This document shows, one piece after another, positions 49,306 through 57,762 of a stretch of DNA of 64,000 bases. The stretch is taken from NCBI RefSeq assembly GCF_963378105.1, contig NZ_OY726398.1:2790001-2854000 (forward strand), given 5' to 3'. A program made the position numbers and the translations under genes. How positions within the stretch are numbered: the first letter of the stretch is position 1; each line of letters opens with the position of its first letter. This DNA comes from Mycolicibacter sp. MU0102 (GTDB lineage: Bacteria; Actinomycetota; Actinomycetes; Mycobacteriales; Mycobacteriaceae). Below the pieces are notes generated by a model. That model ran no database searches. It was not told where the DNA came from and saw only the letters and a list, made by a program, of their open reading frames with translations.

Positions 49306-50520
49306 ATGACCGTTGTCACCGAGCGGCCGGCCGCCAGCGGCCAAACCCTCGCTAACGTGCTTGCCACCGCTGACCGGGTCGCTGAACAGCTTCACCAGAC
49401 CGCGGCCGAGCGCGACAAGGCCAATGCGACACCGCGCGCCGAGATCGAGCTGCTGCGCACCAACGATCTGCTTCAGATCCAGGAGCCGGTCGAATACGGC
49501 GGATCGGGGCTGGACTACGCGCAGGCCTCGCTGGTCGCCAGGCGGATCGCCCGCGGCGACACCTCGATCTCCCACCTGCTCGGCTATCACTTCGCCCAGA
49601 CCCGGGTCGCCCGGCTGTTCGGCACGCCCGCGCAGGCAGATGCCCAGTCACGTCGCAACGCCACCGAGAAATTATTCTGGGGTGGCATCCAAAACCCGCG
49701 TGGCAGTTCGGGATTGGTTTTGACCCGCGACGGAGATGGCTTCCTGCTCAACGGCAGCAGGACCTTTGCCAGCGGCGCGAGCACGGGTGACCAGTTGTCG
49801 GTCACCGCATTGCTGGACGGGGCGCAGGTCTTCCTCTCCCTCGACGCCCGCGGAGGGCGGCAGGGTTTCACCTTCCTCGATGACTGGGACAACATCGGCC
49901 AGCGCCTGACGGACTCGGGCGGTGTCCGGGTGGTCAACGCGCGCATCGAACATCACGAGGTACTCGGTGAGGAACCGTTCACCGGTGGCACCCTCAGTCC
50001 GTACCAGACGCTGATCACCCCGCACTGGCAGTTGGCCTTCGTCAACTTCTACGTGGGCACCGCCGAGGGTGCGCTCACCGAGGCATTGGCTTGGACCAGG
50101 GACAAAGCCACACCATGGGAGTCCTCGGGCGTAGACCGCGCCACCGACGATCCGTACATCCTGCAGACCGTCGGCGAGCTGGTCAGTCAGGTACGGGCCG
50201 CAGCGCTGTTGGCCGACCGGGCCGGCGAGGCGCTGCAGGAAGCCATCAACATCGGCCCCACACTGACCGAGGACCAGCGCGCCGAGGCCGCGATCGCCGT
50301 GTACGAAGCGAAGTATCTGTCCACCGAGGTCGGCTTGCGGACCGCCAGCCGACTGTTCGAGATCCAGGGCGCCCGAGCTACCACCAGTGCCTACGGCTTC
50401 GACCGGCATTGGCGCAACCTGCGTACGCACACCTTGCACGACCCGGTCGCATACAAAGCGCGTGAGGTCGGTGACTGGGTGCTCAACCACCGGCACCCCG
50501 AGTTCTCGCTCTACCGCTGA
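49306..50520 (+). CDS. MsuC/SfnC/DszC-like acyl-CoA-dehydrogenase-fold monooxygenase
   Basis: ATG at 49306 with AAGGAG gives 404 residues. The protein has the acyl-CoA dehydrogenase fold but belongs to the flavin-dependent monooxygenase branch (DszC, MsuC, SfnC), shown by the Trp-Gly-Gly-Ile-Gln-Asn-Pro motif in the middle domain and the Asp-Arg-His-Trp-Arg-Asn-Leu-Arg-Thr-His-Thr-Leu-His-Asp-Pro motif near the C-terminus. Enzymes of this group oxidise sulfur centres with reduced FMN and oxygen. First gene of the four-gene operon; its stop overlaps the next start by one base. A role in methanesulfinate or dibenzothiophene-like oxidation is inferred. Confidence 0.88.
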   Translation: MTVVTERPAASGQTLANVLATADRVAEQLHQTAAERDKANATPRAEIELLRTNDLLQIQEPVEYGGSGLDYAQASLVARRIARGDTSISHLLGYHFAQTRVARLFGTPAQADAQSRRNATEKLFWGGIQNPRGSSGLVLTRDGDGFLLNGSRTFASGASTGDQLSVTALLDGAQVFLSLDARGGRQGFTFLDDWDNIGQRLTDSGGVRVVNARIEHHEVLGEEPFTGGTLSPYQTLITPHWQLAFVNFYVGTAEGALTEALAWTRDKATPWESSGVDRATDDPYILQTVGELVSQVRAAALLADRAGEALQEAINIGPTLTEDQRAEAAIAVYEAKYLSTEVGLRTASRLFEIQGARATTSAYGFDRHWRNLRTHTLHDPVAYKAREVGDWVLNHRHPEFSLYR

Positions 50521-51665
50521 TGGCCATCACATTGCACTGGTTCCTGCCCACCAACGGAGATTCCCGCAGCGATCTGAGTCTGGGGAACGCCGTCGGTTCG
50601 GCAGGCAGCCGCGTCAACCCCTACGGCGCCGACCGCGCGCCGGACCTGGACTACCTGCGTCTGGTGGCTGGAGCGGCGGAGAAACTCGGGTTCACCGGGG
50701 CGCTGACCCCCACCAGCAGCTGGTGCGAGGACGCCTGGGTGTTCACCGCCGCGCTCAGCCAGCTCACCACGCAATTCAAGTTTCTGGTGGCCTTCCGTCC
50801 GGGGCTGCAGGCACCGACTCTGGTGGCCCAGGCGGCGGCGACCTTCCAGCGGGTCTCGGGGGGCCGGCTGCTGCTCAACGTCGTCACCGGCGGTGACGAC
50901 GCTGAGCAGCGGCGGTTCGGCGACGACTTGGATAAGACCGCGCGCTACGCCCGCGCCGCCGAGTTCCTGACGGTCTTCCGGCAGCTGTGGGCGGGAGATC
51001 CCGTCACATTCCGCGGCGATCACCTCTTCGTCGAAGATGCGACCATCGTGCCCGCATCGACCTGGCCGGAGATTTATCTCGGTGGGTCCTCGGCCGCGGC
51101 TATCGACGTGGCCGCCAAGCACGCCGATGTCTACCTGACCTGGGGCGAACCACCAGCACAGGTCGCCGACAAGCTCGATGCGGTTCGCCGGCGGGTCAAG
51201 GACGTGGGTTCGGCGCGGGCGGCCTCGGGCGAGCTGCGGTTCGGGATCCGACTGCATGTCATCAGCCGGCCCACCGCGGCAGAGGCCTGGGCTCAAGCCG
51301 ACCGATTGCTGGCCGGCCTGCGCCCCGAGCAGATCCAGCGTGCCCAGCAGATCCAACAAAAATCCGGATCGGAAGGTCAGCGACGGATGACTGAGCTGCA
51401 CGGCGGGCGGACCGATCAGCTCGAAGTGTCACCGAACCTATGGGCCGGTGTGGGCCTGGTCCGAGGCGGCGCGGGAACCGCACTGGTGGGCAGCCACGAG
51501 GAGGTCGCCGACCGCATCGAGGAGTACTACCGCCTGGGACTGGACGAGTTCGTTCTGTCGGGCTACCCGCACCTGGAGGAGGCGTTCTCCTTCGGGGAGG
51601 GTGTGCTGCCGATTCTGGCCGAGCGGGGGCTGCTCGACCACCCCGTTACCTCACTGACAACCTAA
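50520..51665 (+). CDS. FMNH2-dependent alkanesulfonate monooxygenase (SsuD/MsuD-like)
   Basis: The 381-residue LLM-class TIM-barrel protein starts Met-Ala-Ile-Thr-Leu-His-Trp-Phe-Leu-Pro and contains Phe-Leu-Val-Ala-Phe-Arg-Pro-Gly, Asn-Val-Val-Thr-Gly-Gly-Asp and Ile-Tyr-Leu-Gly-Gly-Ser-Ser, all typical of SsuD. It would cleave alkanesulfonates to sulfite and an aldehyde using reduced FMN and O2. TGATG overlap with the upstream stop shows translational coupling. A C-terminal Gly-Arg-Thr-Asp region is also conserved. Confidence 0.92.
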   Translation: MAITLHWFLPTNGDSRSDLSLGNAVGSAGSRVNPYGADRAPDLDYLRLVAGAAEKLGFTGALTPTSSWCEDAWVFTAALSQLTTQFKFLVAFRPGLQAPTLVAQAAATFQRVSGGRLLLNVVTGGDDAEQRRFGDDLDKTARYARAAEFLTVFRQLWAGDPVTFRGDHLFVEDATIVPASTWPEIYLGGSSAAAIDVAAKHADVYLTWGEPPAQVADKLDAVRRRVKDVGSARAASGELRFGIRLHVISRPTAAEAWAQADRLLAGLRPEQIQRAQQIQQKSGSEGQRRMTELHGGRTDQLEVSPNLWAGVGLVRGGAGTALVGSHEEVADRIEEYYRLGLDEFVLSGYPHLEEAFSFGEGVLPILAERGLLDHPVTSLTT

Positions 51666-51678
51666 GGAAGACAAGGCA

Positions 51679-52809
51679 ATGCCGACCAATGCCCCCACGC
51701 CGCTGAGCTTCGCCTACTGGGTTCCCAACGTCAGCGGTGGACTGGTCACCTCGACGATTGAGCAACGCACCGACTGGAGCTACGACTACAACGTCGCCCT
51801 GGCCCGGATCGCCGAGGAAGCCGGCTTTGAATACGCACTGACTCAGGTCCGCTACACGGCCAGCTACAGCGCCGAATATCAGCACGAGTCGACCAGTTTC
51901 AGCCTGGCCCTGCTGCTGGCCACACAGCGGCTCAAGGTGATCGCCGCGGTGCACCCGGGCATGTGGCAGCCGGGAGTGCTCGCGAAGTGGCTGGCGACCG
52001 CCGACCATCTGTCCAACGGGCGGGTGGCGGTCAACATCGTCAGCGGCTGGCTCAAGGACGAGTTCACCAAGCTCGGCGAGCCGTGGCTCGAGCACGACGA
52101 ACGCTACCGGCGCAGTGCTGAATTCATCCAGGCGTTGCGGGCGATCTGGACCGAGGACCCAGCTAACCTGGCCGGCGACTTCTACCGCATCCGCGACTTC
52201 AATCTGCAACCCAAACCCCTTTCCTGGGATGGCCGGCCCCACCCGGAGATCTTCCAGGGCGGCAACTCCACCGCAGCCCGCATCAACGGCGGTCGCTATT
52301 CCGACTGGTATTTCTCCAACGGCAACGACTTCGACGGGGTCACCGCGCAGTTGGCCGACCTTCGCAGGGTCGCAGCAGATTCCGGACGCGCCGAGCCGCC
52401 GCGTTTCGGCCTGAACGGCTTCGTCATCGTGCGCGACACCGAGGCAGAGGCCAAAGAGGTGCTGCGCGAGATCATCGCCAAGGCCGATGTTCCCGCGGTA
52501 CAGGGGTTCGGTGCGGCGGTGCGTCAGGCCGGCGCGTCGACCACAGACCAGCGGGGCATGTGGGCGGACTCCAGCTTCGAAGACTTGGTGCAATACAACG
52601 ACGGCTTCCGCACGCAGTTGATCGGCACCGCCGAACAGGTCGCCGAGCGCATCGTCGCCTACCGCAAACTCGGCGTGAACCTGATCTTGGCCGGGTTCCT
52701 GCACTTCCAGGAAGAAGTCGAGGCGTTCGGCCGCAACGTGCTTCCGCTGGTGCGCGAACTGGAGGCACATGCCGGTTTGGCGCCCGTACCGGCGCCGGCA
52801 CTGCCGTGA
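51679..52809 (+). CDS. sfnG: dimethylsulfone monooxygenase SfnG-like
   Basis: The 376-residue LLM-class flavin monooxygenase starts with the signature Phe-Ala-Tyr-Trp-Val-Pro-Asn-Val-Ser-Gly-Gly-Leu-Val, followed by Ile-Glu-Gln-Arg-Thr and Glu-Tyr-Gln-His-Glu, strongly resembling Pseudomonas SfnG, which converts dimethylsulfone to methanesulfinate with FMNH2. The Phe-Gln-Gly-Gly-Asn-Ser loop is intact. AAGGAAG precedes ATG, 13 bp after the SsuD-like stop. Sulfone specificity is inferred from sequence similarity and context. Confidence 0.9.
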   Translation: MPTNAPTPLSFAYWVPNVSGGLVTSTIEQRTDWSYDYNVALARIAEEAGFEYALTQVRYTASYSAEYQHESTSFSLALLLATQRLKVIAAVHPGMWQPGVLAKWLATADHLSNGRVAVNIVSGWLKDEFTKLGEPWLEHDERYRRSAEFIQALRAIWTEDPANLAGDFYRIRDFNLQPKPLSWDGRPHPEIFQGGNSTAARINGGRYSDWYFSNGNDFDGVTAQLADLRRVAADSGRAEPPRFGLNGFVIVRDTEAEAKEVLREIIAKADVPAVQGFGAAVRQAGASTTDQRGMWADSSFEDLVQYNDGFRTQLIGTAEQVAERIVAYRKLGVNLILAGFLHFQEEVEAFGRNVLPLVRELEAHAGLAPVPAPALP

Positions 52810-54008
52810 CCGGTTCAGCAGCCTCATTGGGCAGCCACGCCGAAGCAGTCGCTGCCGCTGAGGCCTTCGCGGCCGCCGTGCGTCCGGGTGCGGCTGACCG
52901 AGACCGAGCCGGGAACGTCCCGCGTGTCGAACTGGCCGAATTCGACCGCTCCGGTCTGGCGGCGATCACCGTCCCCGCCGCGGACGGCGGATCCGGTTTG
53001 GGCCCGGTGACACTGGCCGAGGTGATCAGAACCATCGCCGCCGCCGACCCGGCGTTGGCGCAGATCCCGCAGGGCCACTTTCTAGCCATCGATGTCCTGC
53101 GCCTGTTGGGCACGCCAGAGCAGCGCAGTCGGGTCCTGTCCGCAGTCACCGAGGGCGGACGGGTTGCGCCGGTGCTGGCCGAGCGTGGCGGTACCCACGC
53201 CCTCGACCTCAAGACCCGACTGGTTGCCGACGGTCCGAGCTGGCGCCTGGACGGCATCAAGTACTACAGCACCGGTGCCATCACCGCCCGCTGGCTGGCC
53301 GCCAGCGCGCTGGACCCCGACGGCCGGTTGGTGCTGGCACTGGTCGAGCGCGACCGTGCGGGGGTGACCATCGGCGAGGACTGGTCGGCGATGGGACAGC
53401 GCTCCACGGTCAGCGGCACAACAACTTTCGACGGGGTGCACGTCGATGCCGGATTCGTCGTGCCGTACTGGACAGCGTTCACCGAACCACAACTGCTCGG
53501 TGCGCGAGCCCAGTTGGTGCACGCGGCCATCGAAGCCGGGATCGCGCAGGGGGCGCTGGCCGATGCCGCAGAGTTCGTGCGAACCCGCAGCAGACCGTTC
53601 TCCGAGGCGTACCGGGCCGACCATGCGCCGACTGCCGCCGAGGATCCCAACATCCGGTTGCGGTTCGGCAGATTGGCCACCCGCAGCCGAGCCGCCGTGC
53701 AGCTGCTGCGCTGGGCAGCCGACGTCCTCGATGGGCTGGGCTTGGTGCCGACCGGCCCCGACACCGCCGCACACGGGTCGATCGCGGTTGCCCAGGCCAA
53801 GGCGTTCGCCAGCGACGTGGCGGTCGACGCGGCCAACGAGCTGTTCGCGTTGACCGGGGCCAGCGGAACCGACCTCAAGCACGGATTGGATCGGCATTGG
53901 CGCAACGCCCGTACCCACAGCGTGCACGATCCCGTGGATTGGAAGTACCACCACATCGGAGCATGGGAGCTCGCCGCTGTTCGGCCGCCCAATCACGCAC
54001 AGATCTGA
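52806..54008 (+). CDS. second MsuC/SfnC-like acyl-CoA-dehydrogenase-fold monooxygenase
   Basis: GTG at 52806 overlaps the sfnG stop (GTGA) and gives 400 residues; the frame extending back to 52560 is a shadow. The fold is as in the 49306-50520 gene but the sequences are divergent, sharing the Asp-Arg-His-Trp-Arg-Asn-Ala-Arg-Thr-His-Ser-Val-His-Asp-Pro C-terminal motif. A distinct Pro-Gln-Gly-His-Phe motif occurs in the N-domain. It likely oxidises a second sulfur intermediate. Its stop is 13 bp from the convergent DUF1802 gene. Confidence 0.88.
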   Translation: MTGSAASLGSHAEAVAAAEAFAAAVRPGAADRDRAGNVPRVELAEFDRSGLAAITVPAADGGSGLGPVTLAEVIRTIAAADPALAQIPQGHFLAIDVLRLLGTPEQRSRVLSAVTEGGRVAPVLAERGGTHALDLKTRLVADGPSWRLDGIKYYSTGAITARWLAASALDPDGRLVLALVERDRAGVTIGEDWSAMGQRSTVSGTTTFDGVHVDAGFVVPYWTAFTEPQLLGARAQLVHAAIEAGIAQGALADAAEFVRTRSRPFSEAYRADHAPTAAEDPNIRLRFGRLATRSRAAVQLLRWAADVLDGLGLVPTGPDTAAHGSIAVAQAKAFASDVAVDAANELFALTGASGTDLKHGLDRHWRNARTHSVHDPVDWKYHHIGAWELAAVRPPNHAQI

Positions 54009-54021
54009 CCCGCCAGGCCGC

Positions 54022-54564
54022 TCATCCGACGGTGTCGCGGACCCGGGCGGTCACCGCCTGGAGCTGTTCGGCGGTGAACACCGGGGCACCCAACTCCGGG
54101 TCGGTGACCGGGAGCTGCACCCAGCTGGCACAGCCGGCATAGTCGGGGCTGCGCGGCAGCCGCACCGGTGTCGACAGCGGCAACACCTGGATCACCAGCG
54201 CCGTCAACCGATGTTTGGGCCGGAAATCCAGCCGATCGGCACGCACCGATTCAGCGGTCCAGATGTGCAGGTCCGCGATGTCCTCCAGCGCCTCGGGCCG
54301 CTCGACAGGCAGCGCTGCAACGACTTTCGCAGCGGCCCGCACCAGCACCTGCTCCGCGGTGGAGTCGGCAGCGGCCGGCGCAAGCAGGTCGCGGTGTTCG
54401 GGCCGGACGCGCTCGGCGTGGCTGTGTACCGAGGTCGGGAACAGCAGGAACTCGTCGGCGCTGACATCGAAGCGCTTCTCGTGAATGCCGCCTTTACGCA
54501 GCAGGATTCGTTGCCGGCCGGCCAGCAGCGCGGCAATGACAGCGCTCCACTCCTTCAACGCCAT
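54022..54564 (-). CDS. DUF1802 family protein
   Basis: ATG at 54564 gives 180 residues starting Met-Ala-Leu-Lys-Glu-Trp; an in-frame ATG three codons earlier (54573) is a weaker choice because GGGCGGA suits the internal one. Conserved Lys-Gly-Gly-Ile-His-Glu and Phe-Leu-Leu-Phe-Pro-Thr-Ser/Tyr motifs fit DUF1802, of unknown function. The C-terminus is Val-rich. It is divergent from echA16 by 42 bp, so the short interval holds both starts. Confidence 0.82.
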   Translation of the reverse strand: MALKEWSAVIAALLAGRQRILLRKGGIHEKRFDVSADEFLLFPTSVHSHAERVRPEHRDLLAPAAADSTAEQVLVRAAAKVVAALPVERPEALEDIADLHIWTAESVRADRLDFRPKHRLTALVIQVLPLSTPVRLPRSPDYAGCASWVQLPVTDPELGAPVFTAEQLQAVTARVRDTVG

Positions 54565-54606
54565 ACCGTGCATTCCGCCCAGCGTAGCCGGGGTTACGGT
54601 GAACCG

Positions 54607-55362
54607 GTGAGCGACGACATTCTGCTGGTTCAGACACAGGACCGCATCCGCACCCTGACCCTCAACCGCCCGAAGGCCCGCAATGCGCTCTCCGGCGCGC
54701 TGCGTGCGGCCATCTTCGGCGCGCTGGCCGATGCGGACGCCGACGACGACGTCGACGTGCTGATCCTGACCGGCGCCGATCCGGTGTTCTGTGCCGGGTT
54801 GGACCTCAAGGAGTTCGGTGAATCCACTGGCATTGCAGACATTTCCCCGCAGTGGCCACCGATGACCAAGCCGGTGATCGGCGCCATCAACGGTGCGGCG
54901 GTCACCGGCGGGCTTGAGTTGGCGCTGTACTGCGACGTGCTGATTGCCTCGGAGCAGGCCCGATTCGCTGACACCCACGCCCGCGTCGGTTTGCTGCCGT
55001 CGTGGGGCCTCAGTGTCCGACTCCCCCAGAAGGTCGGCGTGGGCTTGGCCCGCCGGATGAGCCTGACCGGCGATTACCTGTCGGCTGCCGATGCGCTGCG
55101 GGCCGGGTTGGTCACCGAAGTGGTGCCGCACGACGAGCTGTTGCCGGCCGCCCTTCGGGTGGCGGCGTCGGTCGTCGGCAACAACCAGGCCGCGGTGCGT
55201 GCGCTGCTGGCCTCCTATCACCGCATCGACGAGTCGCAGACCGCCACCGGACTGTGGTTGGAGGCGATGGCGGCCAAACAGTGGCTGAACGCCGTGACCG
55301 GCGCCGACGTCGCCGCCAACCGGGCGGCCGTACTGGAACGGGGACGCGCCCAGGTGCAGTGA
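54607..55362 (+). CDS. echA16: enoyl-CoA hydratase (EchA16-like)
   Basis: GTG at 54607 gives 251 residues, a standard crotonase length. The oxyanion-hole motif Ala-Gly-Leu-Asp-Leu-Lys-Glu-Phe and Gly-Ala-Ala-Val-Thr-Gly-Gly-Leu-Glu-Leu-Ala are clear; the second catalytic region carries His-Ala-Arg-Val-Gly-Leu-Leu-Pro-Ser-Trp-Gly. Crotonases hydrate 2-enoyl-CoA. The position matches Rv2831 (EchA16). A strong hairpin ends transcription immediately downstream. Confidence 0.9.
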   Translation: MSDDILLVQTQDRIRTLTLNRPKARNALSGALRAAIFGALADADADDDVDVLILTGADPVFCAGLDLKEFGESTGIADISPQWPPMTKPVIGAINGAAVTGGLELALYCDVLIASEQARFADTHARVGLLPSWGLSVRLPQKVGVGLARRMSLTGDYLSAADALRAGLVTEVVPHDELLPAALRVAASVVGNNQAAVRALLASYHRIDESQTATGLWLEAMAAKQWLNAVTGADVAANRAAVLERGRAQVQ

Positions 55363-55364
55363 CA

Positions 55365-55408
55365 AAACACGTCCCGGACGGTGCTGGCGCACCGCCCGGG
55401 ACGTGTTT
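55365..55408. terminator. perfect bidirectional hairpin terminator
   Basis: AAACACGTCCCGG (55365-55377) and CCGGGACGTGTTT (55396-55408) are perfect 13-bp arms; inside them CGGTGC-TGGC-GCACCG forms a second perfect stem. The structure ends in a T-rich tract on one side (TTTGTTG) and an A-rich one on the other, placed exactly between the convergent echA16 and the repeat-protein gene. Confidence 0.85.
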
Positions 55409-55422
55409 GTTGAGGCGAACTG

Positions 55423-57132
55423 CTAGAAGTCGAGCCCCAGGAACGCAGCACCCGGGTCCATCAACGCCGAGGCGTCGAAGGCACCGAACAGCCCGCTCAG
55501 GTCGAAGTCGCCGAACGGGGTCACGAACGTGTCGGTGATGGTGCTGTCGGCGCCGTCGAGACCGGGGATGGCGGAGTAGACGTTGGCGAAACCGCCACCG
55601 AGGCTCAGCACGCTGTACACCGAACCGATCTCAGGCAGGCCAACGGCGTCGCCGTCACCGGGCGTCACACCATCGATGACGAACTCCGTGGTGGTCAGGC
55701 CCAACAACTGGGTGACGGTCTCCTGCGCGTGCGCGGTGCCGAGCAGGTCGGTGCCGTCATAGATGTTGAAGTCCTGCGACGTGATCGGGAGCGGGAAGTA
55801 GGTGCCCCCGAGGTCGAGGCCGGGGGTGCCGCCGCCGATGTTCAGGAACGGCAGGGCACCGACGGTCTGGAAGACCGGCGTGAACCCCGAGGCGGCGTCG
55901 GCGCCGGACCCGGTGAACGGGTCGAAGGTGGTGCCGCCGATGGTGAAAGCGTCCTCGCCCACAGCGCCGTTGCTCAGGGCGCCGAATGCGGCTCCGGGGT
56001 CCATCGAGATCCCGGTGGCCATGCCGCTGAACAGCCAGCTCAGGTCCATGCTGCCGAACGGGGTCACGAACGTGTCGGTGATCGTGCCATTCTCGCCCGG
56101 GGTGGCGACGTAGACATTCGCGAAACCGCCACCGAAGTTGAACGCGTCGTAGACCGTCCCCACCGCCGGCAAGCCGTCGCCGGTTTCCGAGCCGTCGGTG
56201 ACGACAAGCTGGGTGTTGGTCAAGCCCAACAGGTTGGTCACATCCACCGCGGTGTTGATGGTGCCGATCTGAGTGGCGTCGTCACCGGTGCCGCTGTACA
56301 CGTGGAAGTCCTGGGAGGCCAGCCCGTTGCCCTGGTGGCTCGGGTCGCCCAGGGATGCGCCGCCGATGGCCAGCAGCGGCGCCGCGCCGCCGAGCGCGGT
56401 GACCGGTGAGAACCCCTCGACCGCGGAGTCGCCGGAACCGGTGAACGGATCCAGCGTGAGGCCACCGATGGCAAAGGCGTCCGCGCCGCCGCCCGACGCT
56501 CCGGCCTGCAGCGCGGCGAAGGCGTCGCCCGGCTGCAGCGGGTCCGCCGCGTTGAATCCGGCGAACATCGAGCTCAGGTCCATGCTTCCCCAGGGGGTCA
56601 CAAAGGTGTCGGTGACCGTCCCGTCCTCGCCCGGCGTAGCGACGTAGACGTTCGCGAAACCCCCGCCGAAGTTGAAGACGTCATAGACCGAGCCTGACGT
56701 CGGCAGATCTGCTGCCGATCCGCCGGATGCTGCGGTGACTTCGGTGACGGTGAACTGGGTGTTGGACAGACCCGCCAGGTTGGTGACGACGACGCTGGAG
56801 TTAATGCTGCCCAGGCTGGTGCCGTCGGCACCGAACACTTCGAAGTTCTGCGGCGCGGTGGGCAACAGGCCGCCGGGGCTACCGCCACCCAAGGTCAGCA
56901 GCGGAGCAGAGCCGGTAAGCGGGTGAACCAGGGAGAACCCCTCCGCGCCGGTGGCGTCGTTGAAGGGATCAAACGTGTATCCGCGGATCGTGAAGGCGTC
57001 GGCACCGGTGGCACTCGGCGACACGGCGTCGTCGCCCGGAGCCGCCACGGCGACCGCGGCCTGCAAGAACGCCGCAGTAAGCAGCCCACCCCCGGTGGCC
57101 AGACCTGCGGCGATCAGTCGGTAATGCATCAT
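55423..57132 (-). CDS. secreted protein of three tandem ~175-residue repeats
   Basis: The 569-residue protein has a signal peptide (residues 1-31, hydrophobic Ala-rich core, Ala-Ala cleavage) and then three degenerate repeats at about 43-215, 216-392 and 393-569. Each begins with a Gly-Ala-Asp-Ala-Phe-type motif and Thr/Leu-Phe/Leu-Asp-Pro-Phe, continues with Gly-Gly-Ser/Thr-x-Gly, has Phe-Gly-Gly-Gly-Phe-Ala-Asn-Val-Tyr and ends with Thr-Phe-Val-Thr-Pro-Phe/Trp-Gly-Ser/Asp-x-Asp-Leu. It is acidic and Gly/Thr/Asp-rich, without cysteines. No known family was recognised; surface or extracellular role is inferred. Confidence 0.9.
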   Translation of the reverse strand: MMHYRLIAAGLATGGGLLTAAFLQAAVAVAAPGDDAVSPSATGADAFTIRGYTFDPFNDATGAEGFSLVHPLTGSAPLLTLGGGSPGGLLPTAPQNFEVFGADGTSLGSINSSVVVTNLAGLSNTQFTVTEVTAASGGSAADLPTSGSVYDVFNFGGGFANVYVATPGEDGTVTDTFVTPWGSMDLSSMFAGFNAADPLQPGDAFAALQAGASGGGADAFAIGGLTLDPFTGSGDSAVEGFSPVTALGGAAPLLAIGGASLGDPSHQGNGLASQDFHVYSGTGDDATQIGTINTAVDVTNLLGLTNTQLVVTDGSETGDGLPAVGTVYDAFNFGGGFANVYVATPGENGTITDTFVTPFGSMDLSWLFSGMATGISMDPGAAFGALSNGAVGEDAFTIGGTTFDPFTGSGADAASGFTPVFQTVGALPFLNIGGGTPGLDLGGTYFPLPITSQDFNIYDGTDLLGTAHAQETVTQLLGLTTTEFVIDGVTPGDGDAVGLPEIGSVYSVLSLGGGFANVYSAIPGLDGADSTITDTFVTPFGDFDLSGLFGAFDASALMDPGAAFLGLDF

Positions 57133-57361
57133 TGTGCGCTTCCCATCTCCGTCGTTTTCCCAAGTCAGTGGATTACACCTACGCGGTCAGGCGTGCGCCA
57201 CCGGTAACAGCGGGCAAAACGCTACCCGCGAGTAACCTAAATGTATAGATAGGCACTGTAGGTTTTTTCCTGTCAATAAGCTGGACAAATAGAACGCCCC
57301 GACGGGCTGGAGCGCGGTTACGCTGAGACAGCAAACCGGACACACCCAGGTGGACTTAGCC

Positions 57362-57751
57362 GTGACACAGAACTACCCGCCCCGTCCCCCGCGGCCCTAC
57401 GGCAACGTTGCTCCGCCGCCGCGTCGGCGGCCCGGAGATGTGATCGCCGCAACGCTGCTCGCGGTGCTACTGCTTCTGACGTGCGGCCTGGGTTTGATCT
57501 ATTCGATGTTCGCCGGGATGGCGACCGACGTGTGTTCCAGTAACCATCGTTGTGACTACAACCTGATCAACGGGGCGTACCTGGTTGCCTGGGGCGGCAT
57601 TGGCGCGGCGGTGCTCACCACCTTGGCGGGCATGGGTGTCGGCGCGCGCCGAGGGGGCCGCATGGTCGTTTGGCCGGCACTGGGCTGGTTGATCTTCGTG
57701 GTCACCTTCGTGGCCGGCGGCTTCCTGTTGAACGCCGGAGTGGACGGCTGA
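57362..57751 (+). CDS. small three-TM membrane protein
   Basis: GTG at 57362 gives 129 residues (a GTG at 57350 would give 133). A Pro/Arg-rich cytoplasmic N-terminus (Pro-Pro-Arg-Pro-Pro-Arg-Pro, then Arg-Arg-Arg-Pro-Gly-Asp) is followed by three hydrophobic segments and a short C-terminus. Two Cys lie in the first extracytoplasmic loop (Asp-Val-Cys-Ser-Ser-Asn-His-Arg-Cys), a likely disulfide. This resembles mycobacterial Pro-rich/TM proteins of unknown function. Convergent with the acetyltransferase gene, 11 bp apart. Confidence 0.72.
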   Translation: MTQNYPPRPPRPYGNVAPPPRRRPGDVIAATLLAVLLLLTCGLGLIYSMFAGMATDVCSSNHRCDYNLINGAYLVAWGGIGAAVLTTLAGMGVGARRGGRMVVWPALGWLIFVVTFVAGGFLLNAGVDG

Positions 57752-57762
57752 GACCTCGCCGA

